A stretch of DNA of 64,000 bases. Source: Cellulomonas denverensis (GTDB lineage Bacteria > Actinomycetota > Actinomycetes > Actinomycetales > Cellulomonadaceae). The stretch is taken from NCBI RefSeq assembly GCF_012396125.1, contig NZ_JAAXOX010000001.1, forward strand, positions 310,001 through 374,000. Reading direction: 5' to 3'. Numbering within the stretch: the first letter of the stretch is position 1; each line of letters begins with the position of its first letter. Below, piece after piece: positions 16,690 through 25,040 of the stretch. Position numbers and translations under genes: made by a program. The notes under the pieces were generated by a model. The model was given only the letters and a program-made list of their open reading frames with translations, had not been told where the DNA came from and searched no databases.

Positions 16690-18429
16690 TCAGCCGACCG
16701 CGCAGCCGGCCACCACCCGGCCCGGTGCGTCGATGGTCGGCGTCGTCCACAGCGTCAGTCGGCCGCCCGGCGCGGGGACCTCGATCAGATACGTCTCGGA
16801 GCCGTCCGGCGCGAGCCGTGAGGTCACGGCATGGACGGACCTGCCGTCGATCTCCCCGTGCGCGCCGCCGATCGGCCGGCCGTCCCGCTCGATCGAGACG
16901 GCTGCCTCCCCCCGGGCGGAGTAGACCGACAGGTTGGTCACGATCCATCCCGCGGGCACGCCGGTGCCGCCGTCGCCGAGCACCTGGGCCGGGTAGGTCG
17001 CGATGTCGGCCGGCGGGCGGTAGTCCAGTGTCACGGTGATCCGGGCGGTCGGCCGCGCGGTGCCGCACCCGGTGAACTGCACCGCGGTCCGGACGCTCAG
17101 GTCCGCGCCGAGCTTGCCCGCGGTCGCGTCGTCCAGGAACACCCCGACGGCGTCGCCCTCGGGGATCCCGGACAGGAAGTCCGCGGCGAGCGGGGTCGCG
17201 GCGACCGCCCGTTGCTCGGCGGGGTCGGCGGACCAGAACCGCAGCCGGCCGTCGTCCACCTGATCCCGGAGGGCGGCGGCGACCGCGAGCAGGGTCTGCG
17301 GCTCGGCCAGCACCCCGGCCAGCGCGTCGAAGGCGGCGGTGGCGGTGCGGGCGTAGAAGGCGTCGCCGTCCCGCGGGTCGCCGTGGTCGAGGTAGGCCTG
17401 GCGGAGCAGCAGGCCGATCAGCTCCGCCGGCGCCACCTCGCGCCCGTCCACCCGGACCGTGTCCCCGGCCGCAGCCAGCACGGCGGACAGCGCGACCGGG
17501 TCGGTGGCCAGCACCCCGTCCACCCGTCCGCCGACCGTCTGCTCCCAGTAGCCGGCGGCGAGTGCGGCGGCGCGGGGGAAGTCCGGGCTGAGCACCACAT
17601 CCTGGATCCAGCGGCCGAGCCGGTCGCCGTACAGCGCGGTCTCCGCGGCGGTCAGCGGCAGCGCGGGACCGGACAGCTCGGGCAGCTCGGTGGTGCCGCG
17701 CTGGTCGCTCAGCACCACCCGGCCATCGGTGACGGTCAGCACGGCGACCGAGCCGACGATGCCGCCCTGACTGCGCAGCTCGGCCGGGTTCATCGCGAGC
17801 AGCAGGTAGCGGCGCTCGCCCCCGGCGGCCAGCAGACCGGGCAGCCGCTCCGCCAGGCCGGCGGCGGCGCGCAGCTCGGCGGGGTCGACGGTCAGCAGCG
17901 GGGACAACTGCTCGACCCCGGCCCGCACCGGCCCGGTGAGCCCGGCAGGGTCGAGGGCGGCCAGCTCCTCGCTCAGCCCGGCCACCGCGTCCAGCCCGGC
18001 GGCCAGGCCCGGGCCGGCACCGGCCACCGCGGACAGGTCGAGGCCGTCCCCGCTCGGGGCGCCCAGGGCCGCGGTCAGGTCCAGCAGCGCCTGGACCGGT
18101 TCTCCGGCCAGCGTGTCCGCCGCCCGGGCGACCGCGGTCAGCGCGCGCAGGTCGTCGCCGAGCCAGGGCAGCCGGCTCCCGAGCCCGACGATCGGGTCAC
18201 CGGTGGCCGACCTCGCCTGGGCGGCGGCGGTCTGCAGCGCGGGAAGGTCCTCGGCCAGCGCCGCGGTGTCGCCGGAGGTCAGCGCCGCCAGCACCGGACC
18301 GGTCCGGTCGGACAGCCGCTGCAGCGCCGTCCCGGCCTGCGCGACCCGGACGCCCAGCCACACCCCGCCGACCAGCAGGACACCACACAGCACCGCCGCG
18401 ATCACGAGCAGGCGACGGCGCATGGTCAT
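16690..18429 (-). CDS. DUF4012 domain protein, membrane-anchored
   Basis: A 579-residue protein with one N-terminal membrane anchor (LLVIAAVLCGVLLVGGVWLG) and a large extracytoplasmic DUF4012 region. Visible family landmarks are RYLLLAMNPAELRSQGG (about 200), the GRWIQDVVLSPDFPRAAALA region and DGVLATDPVALSAVLAAAG. DUF4012 proteins are found beside polysaccharide and surface-protein genes in actinobacteria; their biochemical role is not known. The frame and the start ATG 18429 are clear. It lies upstream of the LAETG gene on the same strand with 130 bases between, holding the CGGACATTT repeats. Confidence 0.82.
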   Translation of the reverse strand: MTMRRRLLVIAAVLCGVLLVGGVWLGVRVAQAGTALQRLSDRTGPVLAALTSGDTAALAEDLPALQTAAAQARSATGDPIVGLGSRLPWLGDDLRALTAVARAADTLAGEPVQALLDLTAALGAPSGDGLDLSAVAGAGPGLAAGLDAVAGLSEELAALDPAGLTGPVRAGVEQLSPLLTVDPAELRAAAGLAERLPGLLAAGGERRYLLLAMNPAELRSQGGIVGSVAVLTVTDGRVVLSDQRGTTELPELSGPALPLTAAETALYGDRLGRWIQDVVLSPDFPRAAALAAGYWEQTVGGRVDGVLATDPVALSAVLAAAGDTVRVDGREVAPAELIGLLLRQAYLDHGDPRDGDAFYARTATAAFDALAGVLAEPQTLLAVAAALRDQVDDGRLRFWSADPAEQRAVAATPLAADFLSGIPEGDAVGVFLDDATAGKLGADLSVRTAVQFTGCGTARPTARITVTLDYRPPADIATYPAQVLGDGGTGVPAGWIVTNLSVYSARGEAAVSIERDGRPIGGAHGEIDGRSVHAVTSRLAPDGSETYLIEVPAPGGRLTLWTTPTIDAPGRVVAGCAVG

Positions 18430-18440
18430 GCGTCGATAGT

Positions 18441-18461
18441 GACATTCCGGACATATCGGAC
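18441..18461 (-). promoter_or_regulatory. GACATTCCGGACATATCGGAC motif upstream of the DUF4012 gene
   Basis: The stretch contains GACATTCCGGACATATCGGA: copies of a GACAT core 10 bases apart, 12 bases before the DUF4012 start. It matches the CGGACATTT pair in front of the LAETG gene, implying a shared regulator. Confidence 0.45.
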
Positions 18462-18478
18462 GGCCGCCCGAGGGTGGG

Positions 18479-18520
18479 TTTCACCCGCCGGGTCAGGTCT
18501 TTCACCCGCCGGGTCAGGTC
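18479..18520. repeat. perfect 21-bp tandem duplication
   Basis: Positions 18479-18499 are repeated exactly at 18500-18520. Each copy contains the inverted repeat ACCCGCCGGGT. The copy nearest the MFS gene supplies its stop codon, and the duplication leaves a second identical stop in frame 21 bases later. Confidence 0.85.
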
Positions 18521-19824
18521 GCGGTGCCGTCCGCCGCCTCCCGCGCGGCCACCCGGTCGATGCCGCGCCGGGGGTAGAGCACCTGGAAGTGCGGGCGGGT
18601 CAGCACCCGGTACCGCAGCTCGACCTGCCAGCGCCGCTTGGCCCACACCGCGGCCAGCGCGGAGACCAGCAGCGCCGAGATCGACCCGATCCCGATCGAC
18701 CACCGTGCACCGAACAGTTCCCCGATCCAGCCCACGATCGGCGCACCGATCGGCGTGGCCCCCAGCATCACGATCATGTACAGCGACATCACCCGGCCGC
18801 GGACCGCCGGGTCGGTGGACATCTGGATCGTGGTGTTCGCCGCGGTCAGCATGGTCAGCGAGGCCAGACCGACCGGGATGCAGGCGATCGCGTAGGAGGT
18901 GTAGGTCGGCATCAGGCACTGGATCCCGGTGGCGATCCCGAAGGCGAACGCCGCCCCGATCACCAACCGCACCCGTGGTCGTTCCCGCCGGGCGGCCAGC
19001 AGCGCGCCGGCCAGCGAGCCGATCGCCATCACCGAGCCGAGGATGCCGTACTCCCCCGCACCCTTGCCGAACTCGGAGCTGGCCATCATCGCGCTGGTCA
19101 TCTGGAAGTTCAGGCCGAAGGTGGACACCACTCCGATCACGACCATGATCACCAGGATGTCGCTGCGGTGCCGGACGTAGCGGATGCCCTCCCGGATCTG
19201 CCCCTTGGCCCGCGGCGCCGCGGGCATCGGGTAGAGCTGATCGGTCTTCATCTTGGTCAGCGCCAGGATGGTCGCCGCGAAGGTCGCCCCGTTGATCAGG
19301 AACGCCCAGCCGGAGCCGAAGGCGGCGATCAGCAGGCCGGCCAGTCCGGGGCCGATCAGCCGGGCCGCGTTGAAGGAGGCGCTGTTCAGCCCGACCGCGT
19401 TGGACAGCTTCCCGGCCGGGACCAGCTCGGCGACGAAGGTCTGGCGCACCGGCTGGTCCACCGCGGCCACGCAGCCGAGGGCCAGGGCGAACAGGTACAC
19501 CTGCCAGAGCTGGGCGTGCCCGGACAGCACCAGGGCGCCGAGCCCGACCGCCAGCACCCCCTGGGCGATCTGGCTGGCGATCAGCAGCTTGCGGCGGTTC
19601 ACCCGGTCGGCGAGCAACCCGGCCCAGGCGGACAGCAGCAGGGTCGGGGCGAACTGCAGCGCGGTGGTGATGCCGACCGCGAGGCCGGAGTCGTCGGACA
19701 GGTCGGTCAGCACCAGCCAGTCCTGGGCGACCCGCTGCATCCAGGTGCCGATGTTGGCGACCAGGGCCCCGGCGAACCAGAGGCGGTAGTTGGGGAAACG
19801 GAGTGAGGCGAAGGTGGAGTTCAT
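18514..19824 (-). CDS. MFS transporter (EntS-like exporter family)
   Basis: A 436-residue, 12-helix major facilitator. It begins FASLRFPNYRLWFAGALVANIGTWMQRVAQDWLVL and has the loop 2-3 motif AGLLADRVNRRKLL and DQPVRQTFVAELVP, as in the MFS_3/enterobactin-exporter group. Such proteins export siderophores or drugs. The MarR regulator lies seven bases upstream on the same strand, so the pair is a typical self-regulated efflux operon. The substrate is not deducible. Confidence 0.9.
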   Translation of the reverse strand: MNSTFASLRFPNYRLWFAGALVANIGTWMQRVAQDWLVLTDLSDDSGLAVGITTALQFAPTLLLSAWAGLLADRVNRRKLLIASQIAQGVLAVGLGALVLSGHAQLWQVYLFALALGCVAAVDQPVRQTFVAELVPAGKLSNAVGLNSASFNAARLIGPGLAGLLIAAFGSGWAFLINGATFAATILALTKMKTDQLYPMPAAPRAKGQIREGIRYVRHRSDILVIMVVIGVVSTFGLNFQMTSAMMASSEFGKGAGEYGILGSVMAIGSLAGALLAARRERPRVRLVIGAAFAFGIATGIQCLMPTYTSYAIACIPVGLASLTMLTAANTTIQMSTDPAVRGRVMSLYMIVMLGATPIGAPIVGWIGELFGARWSIGIGSISALLVSALAAVWAKRRWQVELRYRVLTRPHFQVLYPRRGIDRVAAREAADGTAT

Positions 19825-19831
19825 CGACGGG

Positions 19832-20308
19832 TCATCCTGCGGCCGCGATCCGGCGCAGCAGCACCGCTGCCTGCGCCAGGGTCGACCGCTCGTCTGCGGT
19901 GAGGTTCTTCAACTGCTGGGCCAGCCAGTCGTCCCGGCGGCGGCGGGTCTCGCGCACCTCGGACTCCCCGGCCGGCGTGAGGCGGACGACTACCAGTCGC
20001 CCGTCGGTGGCGTGCGCTTCCTTGGTGACGAAGCCGAGCTCGACCAGGGCGTTGACCGTGCGGGTCATGGTGGGCGGCTGGACGTGCTCGTGGTCGGCCA
20101 GGGCCCCGGGGGTCATCGGGCCCTGCCGGAGCAGGACGGCCAGCACGGTGAACTGGGCGTCCGGCAGGTCGGCGGCGCCGCGGCGGGACCGGATCCGGCG
20201 GTGCGAGACGCCGATCGCCCCCCGCAGGTCGCCGGCCAGGGCGGTCGGCCGGCACTGTGCCGCGCGCGGCCCCGGGGCAGGGGTCGGCGCCGGAGGTTCC
20301 TGAGCCAT
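19832..20308 (-). CDS. MarR-family transcriptional regulator
   Basis: A 158-residue winged-helix MarR protein: LPDAQFTVLAVLLRQGPMTPGALA, recognition helix HVQPPTMTRTVNALVELGFV, then wing DGRLVVVRLTPAGE. It probably represses its own operon with the MFS exporter until a ligand binds. The first 25 residues are Pro/Ala-rich and may be non-native if the true start is later. ATG 20308 is seven bases after a TAAGCT -10 box, consistent with a leaderless mRNA. Confidence 0.9.
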   Translation of the reverse strand: MAQEPPAPTPAPGPRAAQCRPTALAGDLRGAIGVSHRRIRSRRGAADLPDAQFTVLAVLLRQGPMTPGALADHEHVQPPTMTRTVNALVELGFVTKEAHATDGRLVVVRLTPAGESEVRETRRRRDDWLAQQLKNLTADERSTLAQAAVLLRRIAAAG

Positions 20309-20315
20309 GGTCGTT

Positions 20316-20332
20316 AGCTTAGGTCATTACCT
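20316..20332 (-). promoter_or_regulatory. -10 box and near-palindrome upstream of marR
   Basis: On the minus strand TAAGCT (20316-20321) lies seven bases before the marR ATG. Touching it is AGGTCATTACCT (20321-20332), whose ends AGGT/ACCT are inverted. A repressor bound there would block the promoter, so it is a candidate MarR operator. The TTAGCTTAGG part resembles half of a DtxR/IdeR iron box, but the other half does not fit. Confidence 0.4.
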
Positions 20333-20374
20333 TCGGTCACGACATGGGACCGAGGTCGCAGCCGGCGGACGCAC

Positions 20375-20410
20375 GACACCCCGCACCGCCGGGTGGCGGT
20401 ACGGGGTGTC
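20375..20410 (-). terminator. hairpin terminator of ugd
   Basis: A 16-bp stem with a single mismatch (GACACCCCGCACCGCC against GGCGGTACGGGGTGTC) and a GGGT loop lies 15 bases past the ugd stop on the minus strand. Confidence 0.8.
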
Positions 20411-20424
20411 GGGGAGCGGGTGGG

Positions 20425-21750
20425 TCAGGGGCGGCCGAGTGCCCGGTAGGTCCAGCCGGCGGCACGCCAGCGGGTCGGCTCCAGGACGTTGCGGCCGTCC
20501 AGGATGTGCCGCTGGGCGACCAGGCCGGCGATCGAGTCCGGGTCCAGCTCGCGGTACTCGTCCCACTCGGTGGCCAGCAGCACCACGTCCGCGCCCTCGA
20601 CCGCCTCGGCGACGGTGGCCGCGTAGTGCAGCCCCGGCCAGGCGGCCCGGGCGTTGTCGATCGCCTGCGGGTCGGTCACGGTGACGTGCGCGCCCTGCAG
20701 CTGCATCTGCCCGGCCACCGACAGCGCCGGCGAGTCCCGGATGTCGTCGGAGTTCGGCTTGAACGCGGCACCGAGCACCGCGACCCGGCGGCCCACGATC
20801 GAGCCGCCACAGACCTCGCGGGCCAGGTCCACCATCCGCACCCGGCGGCGCATATTGATCGCGTCCACCTCCTTGAGGAAGGACAGCGCCTGGTCCACGC
20901 CGAGCTCGCCGGCCCGGGCCATGAACGCCCGGATGTCCTTGGGCAGGCAGCCCCCGCCGAAGCCCAGCCCGGCGTTGAGGAACTTGCGGCCGATCCGCAC
21001 GTCGTGCCCGATCGCGTCCGCGAGCCGGGTGACATCCGCGCCGGTGGCCTCGCACAGTTCGGCCATCGCGTTGATGAACGAGATCTTGGTGGCCAGGAAG
21101 GAGTTCGCCGCGACCTTGACCAGCTGGGCGGTCGGGTAGTCGGTGATCACCAACGGGGCACCCTCGGACAGCGGGGCGGCGTATACCTCGTCCAGGATCC
21201 GGCGGGCGCGCTCGCCCTCCTCGGTCGGGCTGCCGTCCGCCCGGGTGGGCAGCCCGTAGACCAGCCGGTCCGGGTGCAGGGTGTCCTGCACCGCGAAGCC
21301 CTCGCGCAGGAACTCGGGGTTCCAGACCAGGGTGGCGCCGGTGCCCTCCAACCGGGCTGCCAACTCCTCGGCGGTGCCGACCGGGACGGTGGACTTGCCC
21401 ACCACCAGGTCGCCCGGGTTCAGGTGCGGCAGCAGCGCCGCGAAGGACGCCTCCACGTAGGACAGGTCGGCCCGGAACTCGCCGTCCTTCTGCGGGGTGC
21501 CCACGCACAGGAAGTGCACGCTCGCACCGGCGACCTGCGCCAGGTCCGTGGTGAAGGCCAGGCGGTCGCTGCCGCGCAGGCCGTCGAGCAGTTCGGGCAG
21601 GCCCGGCTCGTAGAACGGGGCGGTCCCGGCGGAGAGGCGTTCGATATTCTTCGCGTCGACGTCGACACCGACGACGGAGTGGCCCAGGGTGGCCATACTC
21701 GCCGCGTGCACCGCGCCGAGGTAGCCGCAGCCGATGACGGAGATGCGCAT
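20425..21750 (-). CDS. ugd: UDP-glucose 6-dehydrogenase family protein
   Basis: A 441-residue NAD-dependent dehydrogenase that oxidises UDP-glucose twice to UDP-glucuronate for surface polysaccharides. The N-terminal Rossmann loop is ISVIGCGYLGAVHA, the substrate region is WNPEFLREGFAVQD, and the catalytic Cys268 lies in GLGFGGGCLPKDIRAF. The C-terminal domain has GAAFKPNSDDIRDSPAL. UDP-N-acetylmannosamine or GDP-mannose dehydrogenases are relatives, but the Cys context fits the UDP-glucose type. It is a single gene with its own terminator. Confidence 0.9.
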   Translation of the reverse strand: MRISVIGCGYLGAVHAASMATLGHSVVGVDVDAKNIERLSAGTAPFYEPGLPELLDGLRGSDRLAFTTDLAQVAGASVHFLCVGTPQKDGEFRADLSYVEASFAALLPHLNPGDLVVGKSTVPVGTAEELAARLEGTGATLVWNPEFLREGFAVQDTLHPDRLVYGLPTRADGSPTEEGERARRILDEVYAAPLSEGAPLVITDYPTAQLVKVAANSFLATKISFINAMAELCEATGADVTRLADAIGHDVRIGRKFLNAGLGFGGGCLPKDIRAFMARAGELGVDQALSFLKEVDAINMRRRVRMVDLAREVCGGSIVGRRVAVLGAAFKPNSDDIRDSPALSVAGQMQLQGAHVTVTDPQAIDNARAAWPGLHYAATVAEAVEGADVVLLATEWDEYRELDPDSIAGLVAQRHILDGRNVLEPTRWRAAGWTYRALGRP

Positions 21751-21828
21751 GACAGGAGGGTCCTTCTGCTGGCGGAGGGGTACCTACCAACCTACCTGCC
21801 TGGGTGGCAGGAACGGCCGACTAGGTAC

Positions 21829-23307
21829 TCAGAGGCCCAACAATGACTTGATCGGCTCGGTCAAGAAGTAGATCGCGAACAGCACGGTGGCGACCCACAT
21901 CATCGGGTGCACCTGGCGGATCTTGCCGACGGCGATCTTCAGCACCACGAAGGACACCACGCCCGCACCGATGCCCACGGTGATCGAGTAGGCGAACGGC
22001 ATCAGGATGATGGTGAGGAAGGCGGGGATCGCGACCTCGTAGTCCTTCCAGTCGATCCCGGTGATCTGCAGGAACATCAGGAAGCCGACCACGACCAGCG
22101 CCGGGGTGGCCGCCTCGGAGGGCACCATCTCGATCAGCGGGGCCAGGAAGGTCGCCAGCAGGAACGCCAGCCCGGTGACCACCGAGGCCAGACCGGTCCG
22201 GGCCCCGTCGCCGACCCCGGCGGAGGACTCGACGTAGCTGGTGTTGGAGGAGACCGAGGCGGCACCACCGGCGGCGGCCGCCAGCGAGTCGACGATCAGG
22301 ATCTGCTTGGTCCGCGGCGGGTTGCCCTGCTCGTCCAGCAGCCCGGCCTCGCCGCCGACCGCGACCATCGTGCCCATGGTGTCGAAGAAGTCCGCCACCA
22401 TCAGGGAGAACACCAGCAGGATCACCGCGACGACGCCGATCTTGCTGATCGAGCCGAACAGCGAGAACTGGCCGAGCAGGGAGAAGTCGGGCAGCGCGAT
22501 CGGGTCGTCGGGCAGGGCGGGGATGTTCAGCGCCCAGCCACCGGCGTTGTCCGCGGTCCGGGCGCCGACATGGGTGACCGCCTCGATGATGATCGCCAGC
22601 ACGGTGGAGGTCAGGATCGCGATCAGGATGGCGCCCTTGACCTTGCGGGTCATCAGGATCACCGCCAGGAACACCCCGACCAGGAACACCAGCAGCGGCC
22701 AGGCGCCCAGCGAGCCGCCGATGCCGAGCTCCACCGGAGTGGACTGGCTGGCCGGGATCCGGACCAGCCCGGCGTTGACCAGCCCGACGAAGGCCACGAA
22801 CAGGCCGATGCCCACGCTGATCGCGGTCTTCAGCGCCATCGGCACCGCCTGGAACACCGCCTGCCGGAACCCGGTCAGCACCAGGATCAGGATCAGGATG
22901 CCCTCGAGCACCACGATGCCCATCGCGTCGGCCCAGGTCATGTCCGGCAGCGCGGCGATCGAGAAGGCCACCGCGGCGTTCAGCCCGAGACCGGCGGCCA
23001 GCGCCAGCGGGAAGTTCGCCACCAGGCCCATCAGGATCGACATCACGCCGGCGACCAGCGCGGTGGTCGCGGCGACCTTGGCCAGGTTGGGCTCGGTGCC
23101 GCCGCCGAGGAACTGCCCGGTGCCGTCCTGGGCGGTCCCGATGATCAGGGGGTTCAGCACGATGATGTAGCTCATCGCGAAGAACGTGACCAGACCACCG
23201 CGGATCTCGGCCCCGATGGAGGAGCCGCGCTCGGTGATCTTGAAGAAGCGGTCCAGCGCGTTGCGCGGCGCCGTGGGCACAGCGGTGCCCGTCGTGGTGG
23301 TGGACAT
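21829..23307 (-). CDS. NCS2-family purine permease (AzgA-like)
   Basis: A 492-residue membrane protein with about 12-14 helices, related to the AzgA/PbuG adenine, guanine and hypoxanthine permeases. It starts RFFKITERGSSIGAEIRGGLVTFFAMSYII. Family marks are ALAAGLGLNAAVAFS, VADFFDTMGTMVAVGGEAGL and SNTSYVESSAGVGDGARTGL. The start is taken as ATG 23307 (MSTTTTG). Other ATGs lie just upstream and none has a clear ribosome site. No guanine riboswitch is seen in front. Confidence 0.9.
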   Translation of the reverse strand: MSTTTTGTAVPTAPRNALDRFFKITERGSSIGAEIRGGLVTFFAMSYIIVLNPLIIGTAQDGTGQFLGGGTEPNLAKVAATTALVAGVMSILMGLVANFPLALAAGLGLNAAVAFSIAALPDMTWADAMGIVVLEGILILILVLTGFRQAVFQAVPMALKTAISVGIGLFVAFVGLVNAGLVRIPASQSTPVELGIGGSLGAWPLLVFLVGVFLAVILMTRKVKGAILIAILTSTVLAIIIEAVTHVGARTADNAGGWALNIPALPDDPIALPDFSLLGQFSLFGSISKIGVVAVILLVFSLMVADFFDTMGTMVAVGGEAGLLDEQGNPPRTKQILIVDSLAAAAGGAASVSSNTSYVESSAGVGDGARTGLASVVTGLAFLLATFLAPLIEMVPSEAATPALVVVGFLMFLQITGIDWKDYEVAIPAFLTIILMPFAYSITVGIGAGVVSFVVLKIAVGKIRQVHPMMWVATVLFAIYFLTEPIKSLLGL

Positions 23308-23657
23308 GGCGCACATGATGGCACGCCGCGCGGGTGCGCAGGCGCGGCTTCCAGGACCGGGACGGGTGACCCGCCGGGAGGGTGGGAGGGTGCCGGTCGG
23401 CCGACCCGTCCGGGCAGGGGGATACCCGTCCGAGGTCGACCGACCGACCGACCGATCAGCAGGTGCCTGACGTGCCATCTGTCATCGGGACGGCACGGCA
23501 CCTGGTTCCGGGCAACCCGACCGCCGCGCCCCAGCACGGCACCCGTAGCACCGATCGGTACGACGACGACGCTAGCCAGAACGGGCCCGGCTGGGAGGGG
23601 CTCGGGGCGCCGGACCGCCGATCTGAGGTGGTCAGGCGCCCCGGTGAGGTAGTGCGG
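23308..23657. other. intergenic region upstream of the purine permease
   Basis: I see no gene in this stretch. It holds a tetranucleotide run of four CGAC units at 23437-23455, a 10-bp palindrome ACCGATCGGT at 23550-23559 that could be an operator, and presumably the permease promoter. The minus-strand frame through it is Pro/Arg/Gly-rich and is not believed. Confidence 0.5.
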
Positions 23658-23697
23658 AGCCGCTATTCAGGAGTAGCAGCCGCTACAGATGAGTAGC
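23658..23697 (-). terminator. two adjacent 20-bp hairpin repeats after the chemotaxis operon
   Basis: AGCCGCTATTCAGGAGTAGC (23658-23677) is followed directly by AGCCGCTACAGATGAGTAGC (23678-23697). Each copy can fold by GCTA(C)/(G)TAGC pairing. They start one base past the stop of the last chemotaxis gene, so a tandem terminator or RNA-stability element is likely. The stems are short for a strong terminator. Confidence 0.5.
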
Positions 23698-23698
23698 G

Positions 23699-24187
23699 TC
23701 AGATCACCAGCACCGAGGCGGTGCCGCGACCGTAGCCGGCCACCTCGACCTCCAGGTCCAGCCGCCGGACGTAGGCCAGCACCCACCGCGCCACATCGGC
23801 CGGCAGCGGCTCGCGCGGGTGGTAGACCGCGTCCAGCTTCAGGTGCGGGGCGTCGCCGACGTTGAACAGCGCGGCCATCACGTTGAGGATCTCCGCGGAG
23901 TTCTCCGCCAAGGCAGCGGGCAGCTGCTCCTCGATCGCCGCGGTCTCGGCGGCGGTCTGCGGCACCAGCGCGATGGCGGCACCCATCCGGGCGGCCAGCG
24001 GCAGGTCGAACAGCACCAGCGCGGACAGCTGCATCGCCCGGTCCACGTATACCCCGACCTGGGCGCCACCGCCCAGCACCGGATCGACCATCGGGCCGCC
24101 GGTGGTGACCGAGACGTCCCGGCCGACCAGGCCCTCCCAGAGTTCCCGCACCTCCAGCGCGGCGGGCAGCGGAGTCGCGTCACTCAT
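23699..24187 (-). CDS. CheX/CheC-type chemotaxis phosphatase-like protein
   Basis: A 162-residue protein of the CheC/CheX fold, a family that dephosphorylates CheY-P. The region EEQLPAALAENSAEILNVMAALF carries an ExxN pair (Glu99, Asn102) in the place of the catalytic helix. The flanks GPMVDPVLGGGAQVGVYVD and AMQLSALVLFDLPLAARMGAAI are the domain strands. It is the last gene of the chemotaxis run, and its ATG overlaps the preceding cheY stop (ATGA). Divergence from the second CheX at 24591 suggests a separate role, perhaps paired with its own CheY. Confidence 0.7.
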   Translation of the reverse strand: MSDATPLPAALEVRELWEGLVGRDVSVTTGGPMVDPVLGGGAQVGVYVDRAMQLSALVLFDLPLAARMGAAIALVPQTAAETAAIEEQLPAALAENSAEILNVMAALFNVGDAPHLKLDAVYHPREPLPADVARWVLAYVRRLDLEVEVAGYGRGTASVLVI

Positions 24188-24546
24188 GCCAGCACCGGCT
24201 CGATGACCTCGCGGAAGGTGTCCGCGGTGAACGGCTTGGCGATCAGGAACAGCGCGCCGGCCGCCTCGGCGGTCTCGCGCATCTCCGGCGAGCCCTCCGA
24301 GGTGACGAAGCCGAACGGGGTGCCGAAGCCCTCCGCCCGGAGTCGCCGGAGCAGGTCGATGCCGGTCATCTCCGGCATGTTCCAGTCGGACAGCACGACA
24401 TCGGGTTCGTCGTCCCGGACCGCCTGCAGGGCCTCGGCCCCGTCGGCGGCCTCGCGGACCTCCCAGTCGTAGCCGGCCTGGCGCAGCGTGCGGATCACGA
24501 TCTGCCGCATGACACGGCTGTCGTCGGCGATGAGCACGCGGATCAT
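24184..24546 (-). CDS. cheY: CheY-like single-domain response regulator
   Basis: A 120-residue receiver domain without output. Acidic pocket IADDS, phosphorylated Asp54 in LSDWNMPEM, Thr82 in FVTSE and Lys104 in IAKPF are all present. It would diffuse to the flagellar motor or act as a phosphate sink. It overlaps the next gene by four bases. A second CheY lies at 25037. Start ATG 24546, 44 bases after the CheX gene. Confidence 0.92.
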   Translation of the reverse strand: MIRVLIADDSRVMRQIVIRTLRQAGYDWEVREAADGAEALQAVRDDEPDVVLSDWNMPEMTGIDLLRRLRAEGFGTPFGFVTSEGSPEMRETAEAAGALFLIAKPFTADTFREVIEPVLA

Positions 24547-24590
24547 GGCGGGTCACATCCTTCGGTTGGTGAGCGGTGGGCGAGAGGGGG

Positions 24591-25040
24591 TCAGAACAGC
24601 CAGACCACGACGGCCAGCGGGTGGCCGCGCCAGTCCAGCGCGAGGGCGTGGGCGGGGGAACCGTCCGGTGCGGGCGGCACGGCGGCGGCGACCCGGGGCA
24701 GGGTGAGCGAACCCTGGCTGGGCAGCAGTGCCTTGATGTTGCCGCCGACCACGTTGGCGACCTCGCCGAAGGCGTCCACCAGATCGGCGGGGGTCACCTC
24801 CTCGTCCGGGTCCATCCGCAGCAGGGCGCGGGCCAGGTCGTGGGCGGTGGCGGTCTCGCAGATCACTGCGGCACGGCCGGCCAGCTCGCCGTGCACGTCC
24901 ACCCAGGCGGCCAGCGGGTCGGCCGGGGTGGGCAGCTCCCCCACCCAGGGCCGTAGGTGGCCGGGCTCGGGGTCGATCATCGCGTCGAAGACCTCTTCGG
25001 TGATCGCGTAGACCTGGTCGGTCGCGACGGCGGCGGTCAT
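24591..25040 (-). CDS. cheX: chemotaxis protein CheX
   Basis: A 149-residue CheX phosphatase. The catalytic helix ADLVDAFGEVANVVGGNIKALL has the ExxN pair Glu93/Asn96 used to hydrolyse CheY-P. The N-terminus is VYAITEEVFDAMID. The start ATG overlaps the upstream cheY stop by ATGA, so CheY and CheX are translated together. This suits control of that CheY's phosphate lifetime. Confidence 0.85.
   Translation of the reverse strand: MTAAVATDQVYAITEEVFDAMIDPEPGHLRPWVGELPTPADPLAAWVDVHGELAGRAAVICETATAHDLARALLRMDPDEEVTPADLVDAFGEVANVVGGNIKALLPSQGSLTLPRVAAAVPPAPDGSPAHALALDWRGHPLAVVVWLF

Noticed and set aside
16831..19806. A long plus-strand frame across the DUF4012 and MFS genes
   Set aside because: Composition is low-complexity (His/Gln/Gly/Arg), and it runs through two well-supported genes and the gap between them.
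20316..20334. Full IdeR iron box before marR
   Set aside because: Only the first half (TTAGCTTAGG) resembles the consensus; the second half does not.
23308..23657. Purine riboswitch before the permease
   Set aside because: No conserved core or paired loops of that class can be found in the leader on the minus strand.
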